This document shows positions 6,975 to 14,404 of a stretch of DNA of 25,040 nucleotides, piece by piece. The number at the start of each line of letters is the position of its first letter. The stretch's first letter is position 1. This stretch comes from Chloroflexota bacterium (lineage in GTDB: Bacteria > Chloroflexota > Dehalococcoidia > Lucifugimonadales > JADFKI01), in the NCBI GenBank assembly GCA_022565015.1, contig JADFKI010000018.1, positions 1-25,040 of the forward strand. Direction: 5' to 3'. Below the pieces are notes generated by a model that worked only from the letters and a program-made list of their open reading frames with translations, searched no databases and was not told where the DNA came from. Made by a program: the position numbers and the translations under genes.

Positions 6975-8120
6975 CTAGCCTGCGGGGTCGGCCATGCGCA
7001 GCTCGGTGGATGAGACGTCGCTCCTGAAGCGCGACTCAGGAATGCCTGAGAACAGGTGTCGAAGGTCGTCGGGAAAGTCTATGTCGTCTATCGTGCGGAA
7101 CGTGCCGTAGTCCGATCGGCCCGCCACCAGGAAGCTGCAACCCAGCTGACCCATCTCCTCCAGCGCCATGAGCATGCGGGCCTGGCTGCCGCCGTAATAC
7201 TTGGGGTCCACGAGCCTGGTCGCCGTGTCCCAGCCCAGAACGAAGGTGCAGTCACGAAGGACCCTGGCCTTCTCATAGAAGACCGGAGCCGACGTTAGCA
7301 CAAGGGGGCGTTTGCCCGCGAACTGCGCCACGCGTCTGCGGACTTCGGCCTCCTCCAGCGGAGGCTTGTCCACGTTGGTCACCGAGAGCTCATAGGCCAC
7401 GTCCGCGCCGATAATTTCGGACGCCGCGTCGGCCAGAAGCTCATGGCCCTGGTGCAGTGGGTTGAAGGAGCCGGGCAGCACGCCACCCCGCGCTCGTCCG
7501 TCCGCGATCATGCCGCCGTCCGGGTAGACGACCGCGCTCTCCACATGACCCGCCAAAAGCGCCGCCACGGGGTCTTCGTAAATCGCCGCGTCTATCAGGA
7601 CTTGCTCGCTGGAATCGAGCTCCAGATTCAGCCTGCCTTTCAGCTCCGACGCCTCTGCCAGCGTGTTTAATACGATCGCGCTGGCGACGCCGTCCTCGCC
7701 GGTCCTGTCCCGTAGCCCCTTCACGAAGGTCAGGCTGTGCACCCGAGCTGCTTCGCCCGTCCATGACGCGATGTGGCAGCGGTGATCGCCCCGTTTCGGC
7801 CTGTCGGTGGCTATCGTAGCCGTACAGGCGATGCCGGCAACCCTCTCGTCGCCCTCTCGAAGCTCCAGGGCTCGGCGGTATGCGGCCTTCGCCAGGCCGC
7901 GCGCTGCCTCCACCGAGACGAACTGGTCTGGCTCATGCCCTATGAAGTCCGCGAAGGAAGACGACGAGTAGGGGACGACTATCTCCAGGACCGTGCGCGA
8001 TGCTCCGGCTACGTCAAGGAGCCACGAAATAGTCTCGTTGCCCGCGCCGGCAACGACGATTACGGCTTTGGTCGGGGAGTCGTGTACGCTCTGTACGAGC
8101 TCGCGAACAGTGCCTTCCAT
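6975..8120 (-). CDS. CinA-C-like / NMN adenylyltransferase-like fusion protein
   Basis: The protein has 381 residues and two parts. Residues about 1-160 resemble the CinA C-terminal (PncC, NMN amidase) fold: VAGASRTVLEIVVPYSSSSF and a later GIACTATIATDRPKRGDHR stretch. Residues about 212-376 form a nucleotidyltransferase of the NMNAT/cytidylyltransferase type, with GSFNPLHQGHELL (HxGH-type motif at 223-226) and the C-terminal SSTELR (370-375). In the first part the serine of the usual TAESCTGG motif is replaced (VVAGAGNE), so amidase activity may be lost. The frame is open to 8312, but that overlaps the upstream gene; a TTGAAC-17-TATAGT promoter at 8167-8195 supports the ATG at 8120. A role in NAD metabolism is plausible but unproven. 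It leads the ubiD-ubiA operon. Confidence 0.72.
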   Translation of the reverse strand: MEGTVRELVQSVHDSPTKAVIVVAGAGNETISWLLDVAGASRTVLEIVVPYSSSSFADFIGHEPDQFVSVEAARGLAKAAYRRALELREGDERVAGIACTATIATDRPKRGDHRCHIASWTGEAARVHSLTFVKGLRDRTGEDGVASAIVLNTLAEASELKGRLNLELDSSEQVLIDAAIYEDPVAALLAGHVESAVVYPDGGMIADGRARGGVLPGSFNPLHQGHELLADAASEIIGADVAYELSVTNVDKPPLEEAEVRRRVAQFAGKRPLVLTSAPVFYEKARVLRDCTFVLGWDTATRLVDPKYYGGSQARMLMALEEMGQLGCSFLVAGRSDYGTFRTIDDIDFPDDLRHLFSGIPESRFRSDVSSTELRMADPAG

Positions 8121-8166
8121 ACGAAATATTACCGCTCTACATGGAGATATGTACCGTTGTTCGTTA

Positions 8167-8195
8167 ACTATAGACTTCGTCGCGCGGAGGTTCAA
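8167..8195 (-). promoter_or_regulatory. Putative sigma70 promoter for the CinA/NMNAT-ubiD-ubiA operon
   Basis: On the minus strand a TTGAAC box (8190-8195) and a TATAGT box (8167-8172) are separated by exactly 17 bases. The predicted start near 8159 gives a leader of about 40 bases to the ATG at 8120. The boxes match the consensus at 4/6 and 5/6. Confidence 0.5.
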
Positions 8196-8221
8196 GAAAA
8201 CAGCGCGGGCGGGCGCCTTCT

Positions 8222-8785
8222 TTACAGAAGATTGATGAGTTTCGGACGAAGGACCAGCCTGATTAGCGACAGCGAAACGGCGCTGACCAGGATGAAGGCA
8301 ACGGCTTGCCATCCGAGACCCTTTACGACCAGGCCAAGAACCGTGCCCGCCGCCGGAAGATGCTCGGTATTGGTGGCCACCATCACGAGGATGCTCACTC
8401 CTACCGACAGGGCGGCGACGATATCCAGCAGGTATCTCGACTGCTCGGCAAATGCCTCGAGAGTCGGAATCATTAGGATGCCCGAACCCATCGTTCCCAC
8501 GATGACGGCCACGAGGTGTCCGCCTATTACTTTTCGCGGCGTCGAGGCTACGCTATTGGGAACGACGAAGACGATGAAGGCGCTGGATGCGACGGCCACT
8601 ACGATGGCGGCGTTGAGTACGGCATCCTCCACGAGTAACATGATGATGAGGGCGACGGTAGCGAGGCCTGTCTGAAAGAGATAATTGCGAGGCCTGGAGA
8701 CTAGATGCCTGTCAAAGACTTTTCCAGCCAGTCCCCTGTGCAGCCAGTGACAATCCCGCCCCGGCGTCTCGTTAGTCAAGTTCAT
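8222..8785 (-). CDS. HPP family integral membrane protein
   Basis: This 187-residue membrane protein has four or five hydrophobic helices after a basic N-terminal segment. VPNSVASTPRKVIGGHLVAV and NTEHLPAAGTVLG match the two conserved HPP-family blocks, although the His-Pro-Pro itself reads His-Leu-Pro here. Some plant and cyanobacterial HPP proteins are associated with nitrite transport; whether that applies here is unknown. A TTG upstream at 8818 is possible, but an AAGGAAG ribosome-binding site precedes the ATG at 8785, so that start is chosen. The next gene on the strand begins about 100 bp downstream with its own putative promoter. Confidence 0.7.
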   Translation of the reverse strand: MNLTNETPGRDCHWLHRGLAGKVFDRHLVSRPRNYLFQTGLATVALIIMLLVEDAVLNAAIVVAVASSAFIVFVVPNSVASTPRKVIGGHLVAVIVGTMGSGILMIPTLEAFAEQSRYLLDIVAALSVGVSILVMVATNTEHLPAAGTVLGLVVKGLGWQAVAFILVSAVSLSLIRLVLRPKLINLL

Positions 8786-8841
8786 AGACTGCTTCCTTGC
8801 TGGTGTTTCGTGGCGCAAGAGCGAAGGTACTACAATTTACT

Positions 8842-8859
8842 ATCGCCTTAAAGGGCGAT
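8842..8859. promoter_or_regulatory. Palindrome in divergent HPP/trkH intergenic region
   Basis: ATCGCC-TTAAAG-GGCGAT is a perfect 6-bp inverted repeat. It lies between the divergent HPP gene and trkH, 25 bp upstream of the trkH -35 box. It could be an operator; there is no T-tract to suggest a terminator. The rest of this 210-bp gap holds only the trkH promoter. Confidence 0.3.
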
Positions 8860-8884
8860 CGAGGTAAGCGGCTCGAAACCTTAA

Positions 8885-8914
8885 TTGACATTGACCAGGC
8901 GGCATACATAGAAT
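8885..8914 (+). promoter_or_regulatory. Putative sigma70 promoter for the trkH operon
   Basis: A perfect TTGACA (8885-8890) and a TAGAAT (8909-8914) are separated by 18 bases. Transcription would start near 8922, leaving a leader of 110 bases or more before trkH. Confidence 0.6.
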
Positions 8915-9031
8915 CCCTGGAACGGACCTCTCAGATCACCCCTATTGGCTTTGATTGCTTTGCGCTCAATCTCTAAACATCCAGATAGCCGATAACAGAG
9001 GGCACGTCATAGACCTCCGGGCCGGTGCGAA

Positions 9032-10462
9032 TTGAGAAACCCTTGGACCCCCAAGCCAGCCGACAGGGTGGTGCGTCATCCTCGTCAGGAGGAGATCCAG
9101 CCTGTACGGCTGACCGTGACGACGCGCCGCGTTCCCTCCAGGTTCGTCGCATCTCCCCTCTTAATCGTCTATGCGTTCATCGTCTTGATTGCCGTAGGCA
9201 CAATTTTGCTTCTGATGCCCTTTGCGAACACCGCCGGCGGCTTCACCCCGCTTCTGGACGCACTATTCACCTCCACATCCGCAGTGACGGTAACGGGACT
9301 GGTGACTCAGCATACCGCAACGTTCTGGAGCCGCCCCGGTCAGATAATTATCATGGTCTTGATGTATGCTGGCGGCCTGGGATTCATGACGATAGCCACA
9401 TTCTTGTTGGTGTTGATAGGCCAGCGAGTGACGATCGCACAGAGGCTCGCCATGAGGGAGGGCCTGCTGGTAAACCAGCTGGGGGGCCTCGCGCGTCTCA
9501 CGGTAGGCATCGTTGTCGCGGCGACGTTAATACAGCTCGTCGGCTTTCTGGGCCTATTCGCTAGATTCTATTTCCTGTATCCACCCGCTGAAGCCGTATA
9601 CCAGTCGGTCTTCCACTCCATATCCGCGTTCAACAGCGCCGGATTCCTGGCGTTTAACGAGGAGGCCGGCCTCGCGGCCTTCAGAGGAGACTTTGCGATT
9701 ATAGGGGTGATGTCATTCCTGATTTTTATCGGCGCGATCAGCTACTGGGTGATAATTGACCTCGTAAGGGTCCGAAAGTTCTCCCTATTCACGTTGAATA
9801 CGAAGATAGTCCTGGTGATGACCGCGGCGCTGACGCTACTAGGCTTCGTGGGCTTCTTTGTGCTGGAATATCGGAATCCTGAGACCATCGGCCCTCTGCC
9901 CATCGGCGAAAAGGCCATGGTATCCTTCTTTCAGGCCCTGAGCAGCAGGACCGCGGGATTCTCTCTAGTGGGCCTGGATGTGGCTCGCGCCCAAACCAAC
10001 TTTCTTACCACCGGCCTCATGTTCATTGGCGGCGCATCGGCATCGGTGGCGGGCGGCATAAAGGTGAATACGCTGGCTCTGATACTGCTGGCGATCATGG
10101 CAACGGTTAAGGGCAGGACCAGCACGACGGCATTCGGACGCGAGATCCCTCGCTCGCTGGTCCAAAGGGCTTTCGTTGTCGGAGCTATCTCGATAGCATT
10201 CGTTTTCTTGGTAATATTGCTTTTGAGTATCTCGGAAAGAGGCGCCGACTTTCTTGATATCGTGTTTGAAGCGATTTCGGCATTCGGCACGGTCGGCCTT
10301 AGCACGGGCCTGACGCCGGATTTATCCAGTAGTGGTCAGCTCATAATCATCGCCACGATGTTCCTTGGGAAACTCGGGCCTTTGACGGTGGGGTTGACCA
10401 TGGTCCAGCGAAGAGAGAGGGACTTGTACAGATACCCCCAAGAACGAGTTACAATAGGTTAG
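9032..10462 (+). CDS. TrkH/KtrB-type potassium transporter subunit
   Basis: This is the membrane pore subunit of a Trk/Ktr potassium uptake system. The four pore-loop filters are recognisable: TSTSAVTVTGLV, SISAFNSAGFL, SSRTAGFSLV and ISAFGTVGLSTG, each between paired hydrophobic helices, as expected for the four-fold M1-P-M2 architecture. Filters 2 to 4 keep the key glycine in AGF or VGL context. The start is uncertain. A TTG at 9032 opens the frame (476 residues), but GTG codons at 9068, 9071 and 9116 are in frame, and a strong AGGAGGAG lies at 9087-9094 without a well-spaced standard start after it. The gating-ring partner follows 31 bp downstream, so this is a KtrAB-like pair. The promoter at 8885-8914 probably drives the whole locus. 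Confidence 0.92.
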   Translation: MRNPWTPKPADRVVRHPRQEEIQPVRLTVTTRRVPSRFVASPLLIVYAFIVLIAVGTILLLMPFANTAGGFTPLLDALFTSTSAVTVTGLVTQHTATFWSRPGQIIIMVLMYAGGLGFMTIATFLLVLIGQRVTIAQRLAMREGLLVNQLGGLARLTVGIVVAATLIQLVGFLGLFARFYFLYPPAEAVYQSVFHSISAFNSAGFLAFNEEAGLAAFRGDFAIIGVMSFLIFIGAISYWVIIDLVRVRKFSLFTLNTKIVLVMTAALTLLGFVGFFVLEYRNPETIGPLPIGEKAMVSFFQALSSRTAGFSLVGLDVARAQTNFLTTGLMFIGGASASVAGGIKVNTLALILLAIMATVKGRTSTTAFGREIPRSLVQRAFVVGAISIAFVFLVILLLSISERGADFLDIVFEAISAFGTVGLSTGLTPDLSSSGQLIIIATMFLGKLGPLTVGLTMVQRRERDLYRYPQERVTIG

Positions 10463-10493
10463 TACGGGAGTATATTCTCCATGAGAGGTAGCC

Positions 10494-11150
10494 ATGAAAA
10501 ACCAAGTAGTGGTGATCGGACTGGGGCGCTTCGGTTCCTCCGTTGCCAATTCTCTGTACAATCTGGGTCACGACGTTCTTGCGATGGACAAGGATGACGC
10601 CAGGGTCCAGAGCATGATGGGCAAGGCGACCCACGCGCTCGCCGGGGACGCGACGGACGAGCAGGTCTTCAGGGAGCTCGGCATACCGGATTACGACGTT
10701 GCTATCGTCGCCATCGGCTCGGACATCGTGTCCAGCGTGATGGCATCGGTCCTTCTGAAGACGATGGGCGTGCCATATATCGTGGCCAGGGCGCACAACG
10801 AGCTACACGGCAACACCCTGGAGCGCATCGGCGTCGACAGAGTGGTGCATGCCGAGTCGGAGATGGGCGTGCGCCTGGCCCATGGGCTCTTCAACCCGAA
10901 TGTGCAGGAGTACCTGGAGCTGACCCCCAACTTCGGCATCAGCAAGATCAAGGTCCCGAGCCGGTTTGTCGACATGAGCCTCAAGGAGCTCGGGTTCTCC
11001 AGCCCCAGAGACAAGTACGGCCTCGCCGTGTTGGCGATACGGCGCGGCAAGGACATTACGCTGAACCCCGATGGAGAAGACCGCATAAACCACGGGGACC
11101 TGCTCGTACTTGCCGGCCGGGACGATCTTCTGGACAGTCTGGAGCTCTAG
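10494..11150 (+). CDS. TrkA/KtrA-type potassium channel regulatory subunit (RCK_N + RCK_C)
   Basis: This 218-residue cytoplasmic protein is the gating-ring subunit of the potassium transporter encoded just upstream. The N-terminal Rossmann (RCK_N) domain begins VVVIGLGRFGSSVA with the GxGxxG dinucleotide motif and the acidic residue of MDKDD at the second strand. The C-terminal RCK_C domain follows from about residue 140 (SKIKVPSRFVDMSLKELGF) to the end. Length matches KtrA (about 220). A GAGAGG site at 10483-10488 supports the ATG. Binding of ATP/ADP or NAD(H) is known for the family; the ligand here is not determined by sequence. Confidence 0.92.
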   Translation: MKNQVVVIGLGRFGSSVANSLYNLGHDVLAMDKDDARVQSMMGKATHALAGDATDEQVFRELGIPDYDVAIVAIGSDIVSSVMASVLLKTMGVPYIVARAHNELHGNTLERIGVDRVVHAESEMGVRLAHGLFNPNVQEYLELTPNFGISKIKVPSRFVDMSLKELGFSSPRDKYGLAVLAIRRGKDITLNPDGEDRINHGDLLVLAGRDDLLDSLEL

Positions 11151-11221
11151 GACCCAAGGCGAATTCCGTTACGTGGCCGCAGCATTCGTCTGAGAAGAGC
11201 CGCGATTTCTGTGTCGCCTCC

Positions 11222-11250
11222 TTGCAAAATTAGCGCTCTGTGATTAGTAT
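11222..11250 (+). promoter_or_regulatory. Weak promoter candidate before uspA
   Basis: TTGCAA (11222-11227) and TAGTAT (11245-11250), 17 bases apart, lie in the 144-bp gap between trkA and uspA. Each box matches the consensus at 4/6, so this is only a possible internal promoter. Confidence 0.25.
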
Positions 11251-11294
11251 TCTCCACGTCAACTTTAGAGAAACGGTTGTCGGAGATTGATGAG

Positions 11295-11735
11295 ATGGGG
11301 GTATCCTCCGTACTCGTGGCGGTCCGAGGCGAGCCCAGCGATGACGATGCCATCAAGCTGGGATGCGAGCTCATAAGCGCCGCCAAGGGAATGCTGTATA
11401 TTCTTTACGTTATAGAGGTGGAGAGAGGCTTCCCGGTCGACGCCGAGATCGCGCCGTCCACCGCCAAGGGAGAAGAGGTCCTCAAACACATGGAGGAGGT
11501 GGCCAGAGCGTATCGGTGCAAGATGGAGGCCGAGCTTGTCCAGGCGAGGCAGGCCGGGTCAGCCGTCGTGCAAGAGGCCATGGACAAGGGCGTCGACGCG
11601 ATCATACTCGGCATACCCTACCGCGAGCGATTTGGAAGCTTTTCCCTTGGCGCGACGATTCCCTACGTCCTCAAGAACGCGCCATGCCAGGTAATGGTAT
11701 GGCGAGATCGACATCGGGACTCAGCGACGAAATGA
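11295..11735 (+). CDS. Universal stress protein (UspA) family
   Basis: This 146-residue protein has the UspA alpha/beta fold: SSVLVAVRGEPSDDDAIKLG at the start, a central helix pair, and AIILGIPYRERFGSFSLGA...NAPCQVMVW at the end. The usual ATP-loop (GxxG-x9-G-S/T) is degenerate: GIPY replaces GxxG and GAT replaces GS, so nucleotide binding is uncertain. A TTG at 11277 is in frame, but the ATG at 11295 has a GGAG nine bases upstream and gives the normal family N-terminus. It lies between the full-length gating subunit and two lone KTN proteins, so a link to potassium transport control is likely. Usp domains do associate with ion transporters in other bacteria. Confidence 0.82.
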   Translation: MGVSSVLVAVRGEPSDDDAIKLGCELISAAKGMLYILYVIEVERGFPVDAEIAPSTAKGEEVLKHMEEVARAYRCKMEAELVQARQAGSAVVQEAMDKGVDAIILGIPYRERFGSFSLGATIPYVLKNAPCQVMVWRDRHRDSATK

Positions 11736-11793
11736 GCGAATTCGGCGCCCATGAGACCGAAGCTCCCTTATACGCGGGCGCGAAGATGACGGC

Positions 11794-12240
11794 ATGATTT
11801 CAAATTCAGACCAGGCTGCCCAGCGACGCAAGACCGTACTCATCATGGGTTGCGGCCGGCTGGGGGCATTAATCGCCACCTCTCTCGTTGAACAGGGGTG
11901 CAAGGTCCATATTCTCGATCGAGCCTCCGAGACGTTTGGGCGTCTTCCCGAAATCATGGTCCAGGAAGGGTCCATAGAGCCGGTCATAGGGGACGGCACT
12001 CATCAGGCGGACCTGAGGAAAGCCTCCATAAGGGATGCCGATGTGTTTATCGCCGTAAGCGGCCGAGACACCCAGAACGCCCTGGCCGCTCAGATGGCGC
12101 TGCACGTTTTCGAAATTCCCAACGTTATCTGCCGCATGAACGACCTTACTCGCAAGGAGATGTACGATGGCCTGGGCATCACGGCGGTGAGCGGAATACG
12201 GCTGGTTGCCGATATGATGATTTCCGCGGCTCGGAGATAG
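11794..12240 (+). CDS. Single-domain TrkA-N (KTN/RCK_N) protein 1
   Basis: The 148-residue protein consists of one Rossmann KTN domain: TVLIMGCGRLGALIATSL (GxGxxG) followed by HILDRAS with the expected acidic residue, then GDGTHQADLRKASIRDADVFIAVSGRDTQN, and a short C-terminal helix. There is no RCK_C domain, unlike the TrkA encoded at 10494-11150. The next gene encodes a second lone KTN domain three bases downstream. The two may form a mixed gating ring, or together replace one half of a duplicated TrkA. The start ATG has only a poor ribosome-binding site, so a nearby alternative is possible. Confidence 0.85.
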   Translation: MISNSDQAAQRRKTVLIMGCGRLGALIATSLVEQGCKVHILDRASETFGRLPEIMVQEGSIEPVIGDGTHQADLRKASIRDADVFIAVSGRDTQNALAAQMALHVFEIPNVICRMNDLTRKEMYDGLGITAVSGIRLVADMMISAARR

Positions 12241-12243
12241 CAT

Positions 12244-12675
12244 TTGTACGCTGTTATCGTGGGCGGAGGCCGCGTCGGAAGAACGATCGCCCGCTGGCTT
12301 CTGACGGCCGAGCATGAGGTCGCGGTGGTTGACCGTTCGCCAACCGCGTGTTCGGTGGTCGAAGATGAGCTAGGCAGCGTATCGGTGCTTGGCGACGCGA
12401 CGGAGGCGGGCGTTCTGGCCAAGGTCGGCGCAAATCGCGCAGACGTTCTCATAGCCGCCACGAGAGCCGACGACGTAAACCTCGTGACGTGTCAGTTGGC
12501 GATGCACAAATTCGACGTTTCCAGGACGATCAGCATAGTGAACGAACCGGAGAATGAGACCCTCTTCAGGACCCTTGGAATCGGCGCGGTCGTGAACATT
12601 ACGGACCTCGCTGTCGCCGGCATCCAGGAGAACCTCAGCGACCTGCTGGTGGAGAGGCTCGAGGACACAAGATGA
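12244..12675 (+). CDS. Single-domain TrkA-N (KTN/RCK_N) protein 2
   Basis: This 143-residue KTN-domain protein is paralogous in fold to the preceding one: YAVIVGGGRVGRTIARWLL, AVVDRSP, and LGDATEAGVLAKVGANRADVLIAATRADDVN. It also lacks RCK_C. The start is a TTG at 12244; a GGAG inside the end of the upstream gene sits seven bases before it, and no ATG is nearby. The stop overlaps the pheA start as ATGA, so pheA is translationally coupled. The two KTN genes are tightly linked and probably make a heteromeric complex. Confidence 0.85.
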   Translation: MYAVIVGGGRVGRTIARWLLTAEHEVAVVDRSPTACSVVEDELGSVSVLGDATEAGVLAKVGANRADVLIAATRADDVNLVTCQLAMHKFDVSRTISIVNEPENETLFRTLGIGAVVNITDLAVAGIQENLSDLLVERLEDTR

Positions 12676-13508
12676 GCACCAGAATCGCGTATCTGGGGCC
12701 GACCGGGACCTACACCGAAGAGGCCGCCCTCAAGTATGACGGCGAAGCTGTCCTCGTGCCGTTTCAATCCATACCGGCCGCAATCGGTGCGGTGGACGAC
12801 GGCAAAGCAGACGAGGCCGTCGTGCCCATCGAAAACAGCCTCGAAGGCGCCGTGACGTACACGCTGGACGTGCTGATTCACGGGTCGATGCTGTCCATCC
12901 GAGATGAGATCGTCTTGCCGATACACCACTGCCTTCTGGCCAAGAAAGGTACGGAGGCTCGGGGTATCGAGACGGTCTACTCCCATCCCCAGTCCCTGGC
13001 CCAGTGCCGATCGTATCTCGAGAAGAACTTCCCGAACGCCAGCCTCGTGGCATCGCTGAGCAACTCGACGGCCGTCGAGGAGATGAAGGGCGATGGAGCC
13101 TCCGCGGCGGCCATCGCCGGCCAGAGAAACGCCGAGATTTACGATGTAGAAATCCTCGAGCGGAACGTCGAAGACAACCCGAACAACATGACGCGCTTCG
13201 TCGTGCTTGCCAAGGACGATCACGAGCGGACGGGCGTCGACAAGACCTCTCTCTGCTTCGACTTCAGCGACGATTCACCAGGTATCCTCGTATCGGTGTT
13301 GGAGGAGTTTTCCAGCCGGGGCATCAATCTCAACAAGATCGAATCGCGGCCTACGCGAAAAAGCCTGGGACGATATATCTTTCTGGTCGACATCGACGGC
13401 CATAGAGACGACCCAGATGTCAAGGACGCGCTGGAGGCGCTGCGAAGGCAGGCCTCGATGGTCAAGGTCTTCGGCTCGTATCCGCGCCAGGTCTCCTCTT
13501 CCATCTGA
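12672..13508 (+). CDS. pheA: Prephenate dehydratase
   Basis: This enzyme converts prephenate to phenylpyruvate in phenylalanine synthesis. At 278 residues it is a monofunctional PDT with a C-terminal ACT domain. Signatures include YLGPTGTYTEEAA, VPIENSLEGAV, the catalytic TRF at residues 174-176 (NNMTRFVVL), and, in the ACT domain, SPGILVSVLEEF and the phenylalanine-binding KIESRPTR (ESRP at 224-227). The usual GALV of the ACT site is GILV here, a conservative change. No chorismate mutase domain is present. The ATG overlaps the stop of the upstream KTN gene by four bases. Its position at the end of a potassium locus is unusual. Confidence 0.95.
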   Translation: MSTRIAYLGPTGTYTEEAALKYDGEAVLVPFQSIPAAIGAVDDGKADEAVVPIENSLEGAVTYTLDVLIHGSMLSIRDEIVLPIHHCLLAKKGTEARGIETVYSHPQSLAQCRSYLEKNFPNASLVASLSNSTAVEEMKGDGASAAAIAGQRNAEIYDVEILERNVEDNPNNMTRFVVLAKDDHERTGVDKTSLCFDFSDDSPGILVSVLEEFSSRGINLNKIESRPTRKSLGRYIFLVDIDGHRDDPDVKDALEALRRQASMVKVFGSYPRQVSSSI

Positions 13509-13552
13509 CGTTACGTTGCCATTGAGACCGTAGGACGACGCAGGTCACGGCG

Positions 13553-13570
13553 GCCCTACGAAAATAGGGC
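13553..13570. terminator. Hairpin after pheA
   Basis: GCCCTA-CGAAAA-TAGGGC is a perfect 6-bp stem with a 6-base loop, 45 bp after the pheA stop and just before a larger hairpin. No U-tract follows on the plus strand, so it is at best an accessory or Rho-type end. Confidence 0.35.
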
Positions 13571-13574
13571 AGAA

Positions 13575-13611
13575 AAGAGAGGCGTCGCTGTTAATTAGCG
13601 AGGCCTCTCTT
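13575..13611 (-). terminator. Terminator between convergent pheA and ytxH
   Basis: AAGAGAGGC (13575-13583) pairs perfectly with GCCTCTCTT (13603-13611), with a further CGCT/AGCG pair inside. Read on the minus strand the stem ends in a run of T residues, so it should terminate the ytxH transcript. It may also act on pheA read-through. Confidence 0.65.
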
Positions 13612-13635
13612 CAGTCCAAGCCTGGTGGCTTGTTG

Positions 13636-14052
13636 CTAAGTCTGGGAGGTTTCGCCGTTCGTCTTGGTCTCTTCGGCGCCATCCGTGGAAGGGCTTTCCG
13701 CCTGATCGTCGGTGTCCGCCTGACGGCCACTACCGATTCGCGAGCCGACCTGCTCCACGACCGGCGTTACGGTCTCCCGGACTGCATCCATCGCTGGTGC
13801 AATGCGGCTTCGCACGTTCTCGACGGCGGGGGCTACTCGTTCTTTAGCACTCTCCACCGTTGGGCCGACCCTTTCGCGGACCTTGGCGGCCATCTCTTCC
13901 GCCCGTGAACGCCACGCCTCGCTGCGTTCAGCCAGGTCTGAACGCGTCTCGGAGCCGGACCGAGGCGCTAGCAGTACGCCGATCAGCACCCCAATTATAC
14001 CGCCGAATAGGAATCCAAAACCAAAGGAGCTTCCGTTGTCGTTATTCGCCAT
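13636..14052 (-). CDS. YtxH domain-containing protein
   Basis: The 138-residue protein begins with a glycine-rich hydrophobic helix (FGFGFLFGGIIGVLIGVLLA) followed by PRSGSETR, the YtxH-family signature. A long amphipathic helical region with repeats of the VxxRIxPAxxxV type and an acidic, unstructured C-terminus follow. It is predicted to be anchored in the membrane with a cytoplasmic tail. Family members are often stress-linked, with no defined enzyme activity. An AGGGAGG site eight bases upstream of the ATG supports the start. The start lies within the last 11 bp of the upstream small membrane protein gene, so the two are coupled. Confidence 0.8.
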   Translation of the reverse strand: MANNDNGSSFGFGFLFGGIIGVLIGVLLAPRSGSETRSDLAERSEAWRSRAEEMAAKVRERVGPTVESAKERVAPAVENVRSRIAPAMDAVRETVTPVVEQVGSRIGSGRQADTDDQAESPSTDGAEETKTNGETSQT

Positions 14053-14341
14053 CGTCGCTTCCTCCCTTTTTTCTTCTTAGTCCGAACAGAAACGCAGCTA
14101 TTTTCCCCGCGCCAAATGCGATCCCGGAGCCTGCGGCGGCCGGCCTCACGATCTTGCCGGACACCGAAGAAACGATCTCCTCAGTATCTCTTATGATGCG
14201 GTTCGCCGATCTGAAGACTCTGGACACCTTTCGATATGTGAAAAATACGACCATTAGCGTCACGAGCAAGAGAAGGAGAAGGAGGATATCTCTCGCGAGT
14301 CCTACGTACACCGCTATGTCCTCTACAACACTTGGGACCAT
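14042..14341 (-). CDS. Small single-pass membrane protein, unknown function
   Basis: This 99-residue protein has one strong transmembrane helix (DILLLLLLLVTLMVVFFTY, about residues 18-36), then a basic and amphipathic segment (RKVSRVFRSANRIIRDTEEIVSSVSG), a glycine/alanine-rich stretch and a charged end. It looks like the small partner proteins often found before YtxH genes, but I do not recognise a named family. A GGAG site seven bases before the ATG and a promoter at 14371-14399 support the start. It overlaps ytxH by 11 bp, forming a two-gene operon. Confidence 0.7.
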   Translation of the reverse strand: MVPSVVEDIAVYVGLARDILLLLLLLVTLMVVFFTYRKVSRVFRSANRIIRDTEEIVSSVSGKIVRPAAAGSGIAFGAGKIAAFLFGLRRKKGGSDDGE

Positions 14342-14370
14342 CCACTAGCTCCACTAACGTCTCGTGACAG

Positions 14371-14399
14371 ATTCTGAATTCATCGTATCACGTGGTCAA
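14371..14399 (-). promoter_or_regulatory. Putative promoter of the small membrane protein-ytxH operon
   Basis: On the minus strand TTGACC (14394-14399) and CAGAAT (14371-14376) are 17 bases apart. The predicted start lies about 22 bases before the ATG at 14341. The -35 box is 5/6 and the -10 box 4/6. Confidence 0.45.
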
Positions 14400-14404
14400 A
14401 ATTT

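Noticed and set aside
8121..8312. Longer N-terminus for the CinA/NMNAT fusion
   Set aside because: It would overlap the HPP gene and cross a promoter-like sequence; the family-like sequence begins at the ATG at 8120.
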